Made by a program: the position numbers and the translations under genes. From contig KB722753.1 in assembly GCA_000349905.1 (NCBI GenBank), positions 566,202-630,201 on the forward strand: a stretch of DNA of 64,000 nucleotides, in the 5' to 3' direction. The DNA comes from Volvariella volvacea V23 (taxonomy: Eukaryota > Basidiomycota > Agaricomycetes > Agaricales > Pluteaceae). Under the pieces are notes generated by a model. The model was not told where the DNA came from, made no database searches, and saw nothing but the letters and a program-made list of their open reading frames with translations. Below, in pieces: positions 1-11,077 of the stretch; position 1 is the first letter of the stretch; the number at the start of each line of letters is the position of its first letter.

Positions 1-2387
1 CTTCTTGAGAGGGCTGGATAATTAACTCTGCCTTTGGAACATCGTATCTCTCAGTAAATGTCCTGGGCGCTTCCTCGTTCCTTTGTAGCTCGTACTCCAC
101 GTAGAAAGGCGGGCTTCCGGTAAAGAGAAGAGTAAGGGAAATTTCAATGTCATCGTAACTAAACAGTTTAAAATCTCAGTTCGATCTTTCTTATACCCAC
201 GAAAGAAACTTACCAGCTTATCAGGGATCTCCAATCCATTGTCATAGTTGGAAGAGCAACCTGGGATACGCGACATACCCGCGATTCGAGGATCTCCACT
301 GGACACAACTGAGAAATAGAAAATCTCAGCCTCCGCTCTACCAGAAATAACCAACTTACCTGTCCCTGTGCCTGCACGAGCGTGTAGTAACCGGGTTTGT
401 TGACCGGAATAATAACCTCTTGCTGTACGGTGTTAGGTCGGAATGTGCGTTCCCATGGAACTAGCGATCGTGTCCTTGTTTCAACAACTTCTTCGCCTTC
501 TCCAGGTGGATCGTACGTTATATGAACCTCCCAATCCGAGTCTGCCCCTTCATTAGCTTCAATGACTAGCAAGGCTTCGTGACCCAAGAGCATATTAAGT
601 CCATTCTCGCTGTGGCAATTCCTGAACGAAACAGCGGTTCTGGGTACGACCGTGAAAGAGCTAGTCGTGCGGGCTTTTCGAAGGGTTGATTGACCCTCCT
701 CAGCGATCGCCAAATGAGGTGGATAGATGATGTTACCAAGGCCATCCCTGATCTCTTCGAGCGAATAGAGGTGGTCTCCTGTTGGATTGAGCGCGATAGT
801 CAGGAAGTACTGAAATTCTTGAACAGTTAATGGCTATAGCGTTCCCTTTGTATATGAGCATTCCCGGGTCTAAGTGCGGTATGAGGGTATCCATGGCTCT
901 GAGAAAAGTCAGAGCCAGCTTCAATGTCTTCAGTAGTATGATACTCTGTCCTACCATTGATGGTCCTGGACCACTGTAGTGCGAAAGGAGGAACGCCGAA
1001 GATGTTGAGCAACAATCGATCGTAGGCTCCCTCGCCCGCACACTTAAAACCCTGTGTGCCTTGGTTCGTCGACGCCATTGTGAACTCCGGTAGGTCCTCC
1101 CCACATCCCTACTTCAGAACTACTTCCTCTTCCTATAATGTCAGAAGCACCAGAGGACCTACGGCTAAACTCCCTTGCATAATTCATGGGCGCATCGATC
1201 CAAGCAAATTCAGCTCGTGGACACGGTGCGACGGCTAGTCGGTCTGGAAAGAGGATGCGAGCCCCAACTTTATTGTCATCGAGGACTCGATCAAGCTGTA
1301 TTATGCCGGGCTCTGAGACTTGGATGTAGACTAGGGTGCGATACAAGGACGGGGGGGAGGTATGCTCCCTGTTAATCCCGCCAAACAATTTCCGCTTAGT
1401 CCTGGCGGCCTGGCGTGCCTTTTCAATTTGCATGAGATCTGAGCGTGAGAGATCTACTTGATCACGTCCCGAAAAGCTGGAGTCGCCGATGGGGTCATTG
1501 ACAGAGGCAAAGTAGCGAATATGGCTGGGTTTAGCTAAGCCTTTGAGGAGGATAGGGATGAACACGGAGTCCAGGGGATTCGCAAGGCAGAATTGGAGCT
1601 CATCTGGGTTTAGTTGAGCGCTAGCCACTGGTGAAATCTGAGCAACTTGACAACCGGGTAGGTTACTATTCGAACCGCAATCGTACCGATTCGCAACATA
1701 TGACGAAACACCGCGATTTTTGCCAGAAGTAGCTTTGAAAACTTAGTGAATCAGCTTCGTTAAACTACTAGGAGCGTACCATGATCTCCAGAGGGTTCCT
1801 GTTCCTGTACATGATGTGGCAGAAAGAAGGCAGCCATATACGAAATCATTATGGAAAGGACTAGAAGTGATGGTCCCAGTCGGCTTCGTCTTGGCTGAGC
1901 CCCAAACGCCTGAGAGTAGGAGATTCCGACGCATATCAAATCCAAGGTAAGCCACACTTTTGGGTCCTGGTTGGGGCCCTGTGTCCGCTTCATCACAACT
2001 TTGGTGAACTGCTCTCGTATTAGCACTGCACATGGAGTAAAGAGGGTGAATAACCTGGCCCAGAATGCCAATTGCTACCAATGCATTGTTCCGAGTATTT
2101 GCTGCCAAGGCATCGCTCCAAGCATTATTTTTTGTCTGCGCTCGACTGTCTTCAGCAGGCCCTGGCATGTGCAAGCTGACTGGTATCGCGGGGGATGAGA
2201 GGGAATAGTAACAAGACGAATAGCTGTATAGGTACTGAGAGCCGCCCAGCGCAACTAACGGACTAAAGCGCAGCATGGTTGCGGTATGGCGGCCTCCATG
2301 TTTCCTCGTGTCAAACGGCGCCTCTGATAGCTCGAGACCATGGCTGCATTTATATGATTGTTTGTAATACTTGGGGTTAGGAGGCAC
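1..2387 (-). CDS. POM152: Nucleoporin POM152-like, 3' end cut by window
   Basis: Pore-membrane nucleoporin with a short membrane-anchored N-terminus and a long lumenal part of repeated Ig-like domains, in the luminal ring of the nuclear pore. Visible in the sequence: an exon at about 1044-1628 with LNPDELQFCL followed by IPILLKG and an IRYF strand, as in the first lumenal segment of the family. An exon at about 827-1050 has an Ig-like strand pattern (CAGEGAYDRLLL, then GVPPFALQWSR). A further Ig unit at 350-720 ends VNKPGYYTLVQ, and the most C-terminal unit near 60-170 contains GSPPFYVEYELQR. Short GT-AG introns separate the units. The last domains lie beyond the window. The 5' exons (1740-2387), which should hold the membrane segments, are split between frames and I could not fix the start codon. 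The family call rests on the repeated 'PPF-x-hydrophobic' Ig motif and the order of units. Confidence 0.75.
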
Positions 2388-2709
2388 GGTATGTGTATGC
2401 AGCCAGCGAATCTAAGTGTGTCACCGAGGACGGAACGGAACTCATTCGCGTGGTCGTACTGCGTCTTGGATGAGGGATCGGCGTGAGGCGCCGCAACACT
2501 CAAAGAAAACCAATTGAATTCGTTCATGACCGTTCTCGTTTTAGTCAAAGATGATTTAGACTCACATCATTCATTTCGTGGGTTGGGGAACTATGCAGCC
2601 ATGATGACGACCCTAGTCTTCGACTAACTCTAAATTGTGAATTAGTTGTTATTTGTTTAATTCCAAAGCCAAAGCCATCTTGGGTGCTCGCACGCAACCT
2701 GCATTGCTG

Positions 2710-3533
2710 ATGGCATCCTTCACAATCCAACCCCCTGCATATTTCAAACTCTTTTTCCATGCTGCAAAGCATCCGCATCAGCAAGTTAACGGTGTTCTAC
2801 TTGGGAGGGAATCGTCTCCTGGGCAGGTAGTTGTCGAAGATGCCATTCCCTTACTTCATCATTGGACGAGTCTAAGCCCAATGATGGAAATCGGTCTTGA
2901 TTTGGTACGCATCGTTGTGTGAATGTGTCGATATACTCATGAATAATATAGGCCGGACGTCATGCAGAGGAGAATAACTTGAAATTAGTTGGATATTATC
3001 AGGCGTGCGAGAGACTGGATGACACTGCTCTGGCACCTGTAGGAGAGAAGGTCGCTTCGAAGGTCAGGGAAGGTTTCAAGGATGCTGTTGCATTCGTGGT
3101 ATGTCTACGTTTATTTCATTGTTCCGATTCGCTAATTAAAGCACTATATCTTTAGCTTGATGGAGAAAAACTTGGCACCGGTGTTGCAGCACTCATTGTG
3201 AGGAGTCCATCCCCATCGTGATCATCCATTATCAATGCTGACGCCGTATTATCTAGCCCTACACATACCAGTCCTCTTCGTGGAAGCGGTATACTACCGA
3301 CGTTGCGCATTTTGTCTCTGGGTCGAAATACCAACTAGCAGAACCCGATCTCCCCTCCCGCGCCGTCTCCCTCGTTCGCGATGATCACTTGCATCATGCG
3401 TTCGGCGACTTTGATGATCACTTAGAGGATGTCACTATTGGTATGTATATCTAGTTTCACAGTCCTCAGGTTTAATTCTGAGTATGTGCACGTAGATTGG
3501 CTTCGCAATACCGCGTGTTTGCCTCCTGTATGA
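2710..3533 (+). CDS. ER membrane protein complex subunit 8/9
   Basis: EMC8/EMC9 (old UPF0172/COX4NB) family, a cytosolic subunit of the EMC insertase that places transmembrane segments in the ER membrane. Five exons join cleanly: 2710-2904, 2952-3098, 3156-3197, 3257-3440 and 3496-3533, giving 201 residues, the usual family length. The N-terminus has the typical 'Y-x-K-x-x-x-H-A-x-K-x-P-x-x-x-VNGVLLG' pattern, then IPLLHHWTSLSPMMEIGLDL, GRHAEENNLKLVGYYQA and a C-terminal DWLRN. This is an MPN-like fold, and I see no JAMM metal motif, as expected for the family. The ATG at 2710 is chosen because upstream in-frame codons do not look like the family. Its start faces that of POM152, which is on the other strand. 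Confidence 0.9.
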
Positions 3534-4020
3534 ACTTGGTGTCGTGACTGGGTTTCGTCAACGACCCTTTCTGTGTTCATGATAGAGTTGCAAGGAGTGA
3601 TACCTTTGTACGCCTCGACTTGTAGCACCACTAGCAGCGCTCTCTCTATCATCACGTTGGCCCTTGCATTTGCCGCACTTAATCAGACACCTGACCGCTG
3701 TGCTTGGGTAATACCCACGACGAAACAGTTAGACGCCAGCATTCGGCGCACCGGAAGTGGCATTCCCAGTCTTTCAATGACTTCCACACAAAATTCTCAC
3801 TTTGCATGAATGAAGAATATATTGCTACAGAACTCTGACCACTCTTAGAATAACGTGATTGCGACACCATCACAACCGGAATTCATGGGTCCTTGCTGGT
3901 GTTTGTGACATATCTTTGAGCGTGAAGTGGGAAGCAGGAGCGGAACATGATAGACTGCAATGATGGCATTGTTCTTACTTCGACCGTAATGATGCATAAA
4001 TATTTTGCTAGGTCTTAAAC
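3534..4020. other. Intergenic, EMC8/9 to PEBP
   Basis: Shared downstream space of two convergent genes. Short ORFs on both strands have no recognisable protein character and no good splice context. Nothing else is seen. Confidence 0.5.
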
Positions 4021-4814
4021 CTACGCAGTCTGTGGTGCAACAAGCATAAATGTTCCGCCAATGGGGTCGCCTAGCCCAACTCGCAGGGCGAAATTACTAA
4101 TGTTAAATCCTGCAATTGATGTCGAGGGGGTGACTATCGTTTGCTGATCGAATCCCGCTGGTTGCTTCTATAGCAGGAATATATAACTGACTATTATTAA
4201 GTCGTCGCATTTCTTCAACGAATCGGAAGACCACACACCGATGTGCATCAGATCCGGCAGGGGGAGTGGGCTGTCGATACCCGGAAATGGCTGGTGTCGA
4301 GTTGGATAACAGCCCACCCCTGTCAGAGCTCAAGAAGAAATTTCCGCCCAGGAAGTGGCGGATTTGGGCATTTGTTGGATTTTGTGGGGTAGGAGCATCG
4401 GGGTCGACTGATGCAATAACGAATGGACCCAAACCGGTTTGAGCTGCGCCTGTCACACTGAATGTGGGCGGGCCTGCGGTTTCTGGGTAGATCATTTGTG
4501 AGGGTTGGAAAAAGCGAACAGTTGGTGATACACACGATTACGAAGGAGTTGGACGCCAGCGGATAATGTGATCTCGCGGGCTGAAGGTTGAGGGAGGCTG
4601 ACTTGTAGGAGAGCTTGAGGGTTGAAGTTGATTGCCAAGTTGGTTGGGATCTACATATCGAGTTATAGGATTTGTTGAGTTGACAGGTAGCAGGGGGTTC
4701 TTGACCTACGTTAGCTTTGTCGAATGCCTGCTTCACAGCACTCAATGAAGTATCTTGCGCGACTGTGGCACCAAACAGGCTCAGCAAGAGTGCCAATGAA
4801 GCTGGAAGGAGCAT
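4021..4814 (-). CDS. Secreted PEBP-like protein with in-frame TAG
   Basis: Phosphatidylethanolamine-binding protein (PEBP/CPY-inhibitor) family, small proteins that bind phospholipid head groups or inhibit proteases. The start at 4814 gives a signal peptide (MLLPASLALLLSLFGATVAQ). Splicing two short introns gives AFDKANIPTNLAINFNP, then TAGPPTFSVTG, the ligand-pocket motif DPDAPTP and the HFLGGNF strand. The last exon reads YIFLL-stop-KQPAGF, then IAGFNISNFALRVGLGDPIG to a natural stop at 4021-4023. The internal stop is TAG at 4168-4170, where the family has an aromatic residue, and protein-like sequence continues in the same frame after it. Without splicing at the GTGTGT donor, the frame runs on to a different end at 4103. 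The gene is therefore a recent pseudogene, an allele with a nonsense change, or an assembly error. The family call is firm but the functional state is uncertain. Confidence 0.75.
4168..4170 (-). other. In-frame TAG inside PEBP gene
   Basis: TAG codon in the reading frame of the last PEBP exon. Residues on both sides (YIFLL before, KQPAGF after) match the family strand-turn pattern, so the stop replaces a coding codon. Confidence 0.6.
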
Positions 4815-5873
4815 GTCGTTTACTCGAATTGCGAGGGATGGTGGGTGACCACACTCACCATTTTATCCGCAAGATATATACCGAAAAACTGCGTAGCCTG
4901 CAATAATCTGTGGAGCGAATATACTTTCTTACAAAGACAAGAAGCCAGTGAAGGCTTCCTATGCTGAAGATAATCTTCTAATTAGTATGGTCCAGCTCAC
5001 AGTTGAATTCGTCATGGGCTCCCACAGGAAGCCAGATGTGAGAAGAATTTCATCCTGTTTGGTATTTGATGTATGCACTTTTGAGTCAATAGTGTGTTCG
5101 CGCACTGTTCAATACATCTCTGCCTGACCAATGCATTGCATCGTGACGTGGTGCTCAACCTTCTGCTCAAGTTGATCGTCCCGGCCCGAAAGTGCTGGTT
5201 TACACCGGAAGTGTCCGAAGAGTCACATGATCCGTGCACCTATAAAAGTGGACAATTTTTTTTAGTATCGATGTCGAGCATCTTTGCACAAGGTAAGTAT
5301 ACTTGCAGCTTTGTTGGCATCATCTTCTATGTTTCCTGGTTCTTTTTTTGTGATGATCATTGCTATGGTCCGTGTTTCCAAGAGGCGATTAGACACCGCT
5401 GCTACGATATGCCGATACCCAAATTTCATAGCCATCTGAATCTTTGTCCTGTGTTTTTTTCTTGCGCATTGATGGACTGGATCAAGTTGCTAACCTACGC
5501 GTTTGCACAGATGTCGTTTTCGTCTATGACGCAGGCTATGCCCTAGAGATCGGGTGTAATGCGCGCACTCGCAGATACTGTGGCTGTAGTTGCTGTAACA
5601 CGGAAGAGTCCGTTCTGGGGAGATGCGATAGGCGTGCTATGCCAGTGTCTGTAATTTGGGTGGGCTTGCAATCCGAACTCTGCCTCATTTATAGGAACCG
5701 TCCAGGACACTGGACGATTCAGAGCACCTTCGCGGGTAATTCGGACAGAGCGACATTCGTGAACGAAAGTAAAGTGTCGATTGTAAAAAGAACAAACTTG
5801 ACATGCAAGTATCACAGCACACTAAGATAAGCGGTCTAAGATATCTCAGTCTCAGGGAAGGAAGGGGGGTCCT
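4815..5873. other. Intergenic, about 1.06 kb
   Basis: Upstream of the PEBP gene and downstream of the repeat-protein gene, both on the minus strand. A TATAAAA lies at about 5240 on the plus strand, followed by a short ATG frame with a GTAAGT donor, but I can build no credible protein from it. ORFs up to 150 codons here have no family features. Confidence 0.4.
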
Positions 5874-7342
5874 TCACTGAACCTCACGAAGCTGAGCCTA
5901 CAGAGAAGAATATGAGTCCTCTGAACAAGAATGAATTAAATAAGAACTTGCCAGAAGAGTTGTAGAGGCAGCAGGGCAGCCGCGTCCAGGTCCCTGCAAA
6001 TTCTGCAGGGTCACCAAAGAAGCCTGAATGCGAGCGGCTTTGGAGGCGTTTGAATCGTCAGTAGGGAAGGTAACTCGAACGGAAGGGTTGTTGACTGCGA
6101 ACCCCGCAGCGACATTGGCGGTCAAAGACTAGATGTTGAAATTTTATGATGAGCAAGACAAGTCGAAGCCTAGAGGCAATGATACGTACCTGGATGAACT
6201 CATCTCGATCAGGAGGGCATGCACAGGGGATCTTGATGGGGCGACCGTCTGCTCCGTTAACGGCACCATCACAATCACCAGTGCCGGTTGGGTTAAGTCC
6301 ACGCTGGAAGCCGAGATCGGGAACGAGTGCTGGGTCAACTACGTTGTTACCTGGAGCTGGCGCAGGTTGAGGGGCAGGAGCGGGGGCGGGAGTGACAGCG
6401 GGAGGAGGAGCAGTTCCGTCCTGAATGGCCTTCTGTTGGGCTAGGAAGGTGGTGGAGGCGGCGGGACATCCTCTACCGGGACCTTCAAGGTTCTGGAGGG
6501 TGACCAAGGCAGTGTGCATGCGGGCGAGCTGGGATTCCCTAGAGTTGTCGGTGGGGAATGAGACTCTGACTGATGGGTTGTTGACGGCGAATCCGGCGGC
6601 TACGTTAGCGTTCACTTGCTAAATTGGCTGTGAGCAAACGAATACTAAAAAGTTTGTAATAACAGGTAACGTACGCGAATGAATTCATCGCGGGAGGGAG
6701 GGCACTTGCAGGGGATTTTAATAGGGCGGCCATCTGCTCCGTTAACTGCCCCATCACAGTCGCCAGTACCAGTGGGANNNNNNNNNNNNNNNNNNNNNNN
6801 NNNNNNNNNNNNNNNNNNNNNNNNNNNNNNNNNNNNNNNNNNNNNNNNNNNNNNNNNNNNNNNNNNNNNNNNNNNNNTCTGTTGAGCAAGGAAGGTGGTT
6901 GAAGCAGCGGGACAGCCACGACCAGGTCCTTCAAGGTTTTGAAGAGTAACAAGAGCAGTTTGCATGCGGGCAAGCTGAGATTCCTTTGAATTGTCCGTTG
7001 GGAATGAAACCCTGACAGACGGGTTGTTGACAGCGAAACCCGCAGCGACGTTGGCGTTTACTTGCTGCAGAGCAGGACACCTTGATCAGCGCCTCTACAT
7101 GACATTGATGTAAAACGTACTCGAATGAACTCATCCCGAGCGGGTGGGCATTTGCAGGGAATTTTAATGGGTTGGCCATTGGCGCCATTGACTGCTCCAT
7201 CACAGTCACCTGTGCCTGTAGGATTTAGGCCGGATTGAAAACCGAATTCTGGAATTAAAGCCGGATCCACGTCTCGCTTGACCGGTCGAGCAGAGACAGA
7301 AATAGCAAGAAAAACAGCGGCAAACGTAGCACTGAATTTCAT
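5874..7342 (-). CDS. Secreted tandem-repeat protein, function unknown
   Basis: I do not recognise the family. The start at 7342 gives a signal peptide (MKFSATFAAVFLAISVSA). The rest is a repeated two-part module. Part A is about 50 residues (VDPALxPxxGFQxGLNPTGTGDCDGAVNGA, then KIPCxCPPxRDEFI). Part B is about 60 residues (NANVAAGFAVNNPSVRVxFPTD, then LVTLQNLEGPGRGCPAASTTFLAQ). Three A/B copies can be counted, and an intron sits at the same A-B junction in each. Copies two and three are linked by a Pro-Ala-rich spacer. A 100-N gap lies in the spacer between copies one and two, so true length and copy number are unknown. The last intron (5898-5951) uses a GC donor, after which the frame ends AQLREVQ-stop, matching the AQQKAIQ of earlier copies. 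Conserved cysteines (GDCDG, IPCxCPP, GRGCPA) suggest disulphides in an extracellular protein. Confidence 0.75.
5898..5951 (-). other. GC-AG intron in repeat-protein gene
   Basis: The donor reads CTG|GCAAGT and the acceptor CTGTAG|GCTCAG. Splicing restores the LAQ motif found at the same place in the other repeats. Reading through adds an unrelated tail instead. Confidence 0.65.
6778..6877. other. Assembly gap of 100 N
   Basis: The gap falls between near-identical repeats of the secreted repeat protein. The round size suggests an unknown-length gap. Confidence 0.98.
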
Positions 7343-8863
7343 GGTTATTGGATATCTGAGTGCTTAACTGATTCCTGAGAGGTTTATCAAAGAGTGTGCT
7401 GAGGCGTCAAGCCTGCAATGAACAATGAATGAATGAATGAAGCGCCCGACCCAGTCGAGGCAACCAAAGGTGAATGAGAAGGTGAGGGGAAGAGGAATAG
7501 CATCATCATATGGCGGAGTAACGCTTTTATAGTGCAGCATAAGGGAATTGACGAAGTGGAGCAATATCTTAGATCGGATCAATTTAGATCACTCTTCCCT
7601 TGCAACGGCCACTTTTCTAGCAACCATAATTATCAGGCACCACGAGGTCTGCCTCGAACCTTCATACTGAATTGCCCCGGGTCGTTTTAAACCTTCGAAG
7701 TTTTGCAAATGTCGACGTCGACGTCGACGGCACACTGCCCAGATGGCAATCACAACTTAGGCCATCCACTTTCAGGTTCATAAAGCTTCCCTTTTCGAGT
7801 TCGCACCGTTAACAGCTATCAGTGCAACGAGGCACAACGTGCGTTGAAATTTGCTCACCGCATGCTCATGGAGTTCGGTCGCTATAGCGTCCCGCGGACA
7901 GGAGATTCAAGGGCCTCGCCAACGTCAGTGTTTGTAAGCATGCTTTTTCTCATTCGTACAGCTAGCCATAGCCATCAATCGGCTTCCTTACATCAGCCCT
8001 AACTGCAGAATTTGGATCGCCGAACTGACTGCTCATCCGTAATCCACATACTGTAATTGCAACCTGGCCGAGGTTTGCAAACAAATATAGGGGCATGGTA
8101 TTCTATTTGTTCTTTTTGCTCTCCATTTGTTCTTCGCTGACTTCACGAAGATCATCAATTTGCATGCTTAGACAACGGACAATGCAGTCCAGTTCATAGA
8201 GATCGTTATCCAGTTAGGTTTGTATGCACGGCATGGGAACACAAGGCCCCTTAATTGTGTAGTTGCTACAATTAGACCACGCAGGGCCCAAAATTTTATC
8301 CAGCCGATTGCGTTCAATACGCCCAAAGAGGAGTCGGGGTTAAGGCTCTCACCGTATTCTTATCGCGTAGAGTGGAGTAAATACAATGATTTCAGAATAG
8401 TCGACTACGAGGTGGTAAGTGCATACATATTCATTGAGCGGTGCGCCGGTGTCCTTACAGGATCTCAGAACTACGTTCGGCACTCGTGTGATAGCTATAA
8501 AGGCATCACAATGCACACCAGTCCTTCGTACTCTCACTTTACGCACGGGTTGAGGATCAAACAATTGCTTGACCCACAACTCCTCTCCTTCGCTCGCTTG
8601 TATGACATCTTTGTGAACAGCTTTGGACCGGCCCTCCGAAAACTCAGCATAACTGCGCATCATCCTATAAATATACCACCCCCGTTCTTTTCTTAGGTAC
8701 ACGGCGGGGTATATATTCAGTGTTGGCAGGACCCACAAAGCCTTGGTACCCGTGCTCCACTCAATTACCTGGCCGCGTCAGGTAGCTTCCGTTCCACTAG
8801 AAATCATCCCTCACTCCCTTCTTTCATCCATTCATTCATCTTGGTGTTAGTCAACGAAGGGCG
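7343..8863. other. Intergenic, about 1.5 kb, divergent promoters
   Basis: Lies between the starts of the repeat-protein gene (minus) and the GH16 gene (plus), so it holds both promoters. A GGTATATATT box at about 8707 could serve GH16. Three perfect GTCGAC units occur at 7711-7728. A 158-codon frame at 8220-8696 has no protein-family features and I do not call it. Confidence 0.45.
7711..7728. repeat. GTCGAC x3 palindromic repeat
   Basis: Three perfect tandem copies of the self-complementary hexamer GTCGAC in the divergent promoter region. Confidence 0.9.
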
Positions 8864-10469
8864 ATGACGAGCAACTCCATCCATTTGGCAATCCAGTTTA
8901 TGTTACTGTTCTCAACTAGTACGATCGCTTTAGTGGAGGCAGCTTCCTATAAATTAGTTAAGGATTATTCTGGACCTACCTTCTTTGCTGACTGGACCTT
9001 TTACGACCATTGTGCGTCATCCTGTTCCTACGTTTTTTCCCCTTTGCTGAACATGGATACAACAAACATATCAGTCGACAACTTGACTAACGGTGACGTT
9101 GTGTGAGTGAGGCACTCCTAGCTGTTCTTTTGTCTCAGTCCTTACCGGCCTTACCTCTTAACCCAGGTTCGTGTCAGCTTCAGAAGCGGCCTCTCAAAAA
9201 TTGGCGTTTGTTGATCCTATAACGAACCATGCAATCATCAAAGTAGATAATACCTCCGTTGTTCCATTCAATGAAAAGAGGAATACAGTCCGCATTACGA
9301 CCAACGATCAATATGGGGTTGGAAGTGTGTGGGTTGCAGACCTCTTTCACGTACCCTATGGGGTGGGTCCACCTACACCCTATTATGCAAACTTAAATTG
9401 TGCTTACTGCTAATTAATAAGTGCTCGGTCTGGCCCGCGTGGTGAGTGCCTTCAGCCTTTGGGTAGCATAGAGCTGACTTATATGATGCACTTAGGTGGT
9501 CTCAAGCACCAACTTGGCCGGCTGGAGGGTGGGTATTATGCTTCTGTTTTCTGGGTGAATGTTGATGTACCATAATTCAGAGAAATCGATACATTCGAGG
9601 GCGTCAATTTGGGAACGTTGAACCAAATGAGTCTACACACCCTTCCAGGTTGCAATCTTGTAGATCCAGTGCAAACGTCTCCCTTCGTCAATTCTACGAA
9701 TTGCGATTCACAAGCCAACAATAACCAAGGTTGCATAGTTACGGACCCAGATCCTGCATCATTTGGCGCAGGTTTCGCAGCGGCCGGTGGTGGTGTGTTT
9801 GTCACTGAATACGCTGAATCTGGAATATCGTGCGTATTTGACTTCATTCAGTCGTGTTTTACGGTACGCTTGTTGGTGTTGACGCCATTCAGAATTTGGT
9901 TTTTCCCTAGGGCAAACGTTCCAAGCGAGCTGAGTGGGAATGGTTCTATACTCGATACTTCAGCCTTGGGAAAAGCCACTGCCAACTGGCCATCGGGCGG
10001 ATGCAATATTGATCAATTCTTCTCCGCACAACACCTGATCTTCGACATCACCCTCTGCGGAGGTGAATCGAGACAGTTCTAACACCTCATCGCCTTCTGA
10101 TCCTTATGTGGCTTTATAGATTTCGCGAAGCCTCCGAGTATCTTCCTTCAGACTTGCACTGGGGTGTGCTATAATGATTACGTTGTTGGGAATGGCTCTG
10201 TGTATTCCACCGCTTACTTTGACATCGGTTCTGTCCGGGTTTTCAATACGAGTGGTTTGCCAGATCACTCTTCGAATAATTCTCCGAGTAGCCCTTCAAA
10301 TAATCCTCCAAATGACCCTTCAAATAACCATTCTGATTCCCTTACCAACTCCAACCCTGGTAAGAGCATCTCGTTAACTTCGGCTTGTCCCGCTGCTGAT
10401 ATTGATGTTTATCGTCTCTGGATAGCGATGGCGGCCTTGCTGATTGCTCTAGCTACTTCAATGTTGTAG
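8864..10469 (+). CDS. GH16 endo-beta-glucanase, GPI-like tail
   Basis: Glycoside hydrolase family 16 (laminarinase or cell-wall glucanase type), acting on beta-1,3 or mixed-linked glucans at the wall. It has a signal peptide at the N-terminus (ends near ALVEAASY). After splicing, the core reads FHVPYGCSVWPAWWSQAPTW and then GGEIDTFEGVN, containing the GH16 catalytic E-x-D-x-x-E. The family's later blocks follow: FFPRANVP, then ANWPSGGCN and FDITLCG. Introns interrupt at about 9104, 9366, 9441, 9529, 9829 and 10062. The C-terminus is a Ser/Asn/Pro-rich linker followed by a hydrophobic end (LWIAMAALLIALATSML), which fits a GPI-attachment signal. Both catalytic Glu residues are present, so it is probably active. 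Substrate cannot be told from sequence. Confidence 0.9.
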
Positions 10470-11077
10470 GCCTTCTGAGTGCTGTGGTAATATCGCTTCG
10501 AATCCCCTGGACTCTATCATTTCCGCTCCGTCCCTTGTGCGTAGATCATGTCGAAACCCACTCGTGATACCCCCGATATGTTAATGAACATTGTTACGAC
10601 TCGCATCTGTGATCCTCATCCAGAGGCCCGGGCCACAAGATCTGTTCCGAGGCTAGAGCCCCTTTGCAACATACGAGGCATTATGAGGTGCAGGTACCTG
10701 AGCTCCCTAGTCTTCCATTTTCTCAGCCATCGAAGCTTGTGACTCGGAGATGTCCACGACAGGTGATTGATGAAAGAAACACAGCACGCGATTCTCTCGA
10801 TGTAATCCCTTGGAGGGTGGATGAACAGAAACTGCCCGAATAGAAGTCGACAGAACCGGTACCGACTAATTCATTCTGTGTGAATACTGACCGACGCTAC
10901 AGACAGTTCCTTTCACATGAGAGTGAACGTCGATCCCCAAAAGTACAAGAGTCAGCTTATAACCGCGGGAGTACATACCTCATGTCTCAGTCCCGATAAA
11001 CATATATATTCCCCTGAACACCTCTAGGCATTCGTTATCCCCTTCAACATTCGAGCCTTAGTATTACCACCATCAGC
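10470..11077 (+). other. Intergenic, promoter of epoxide hydrolase copy 1
   Basis: About 600 bp. CATATATATTCC at about 10999 lies about 75 bp before the ATG and is a likely TATA box. Copy 2 has a similar CATATATAC at the same distance. No gene is seen. Confidence 0.5.

Noticed and set aside
5094..5830. Overlapping plus-strand ORFs after a TATAAAA
   Set aside because: Cys-rich but without family features. I could not splice a credible protein, and the TATA box alone is weak.
8220..8696. 158-codon ORF on the plus strand
   Set aside because: No recognisable motif, no codon-bias or splice evidence, overlapped by another long frame on the opposite strand, and it sits in the promoter space of GH16.
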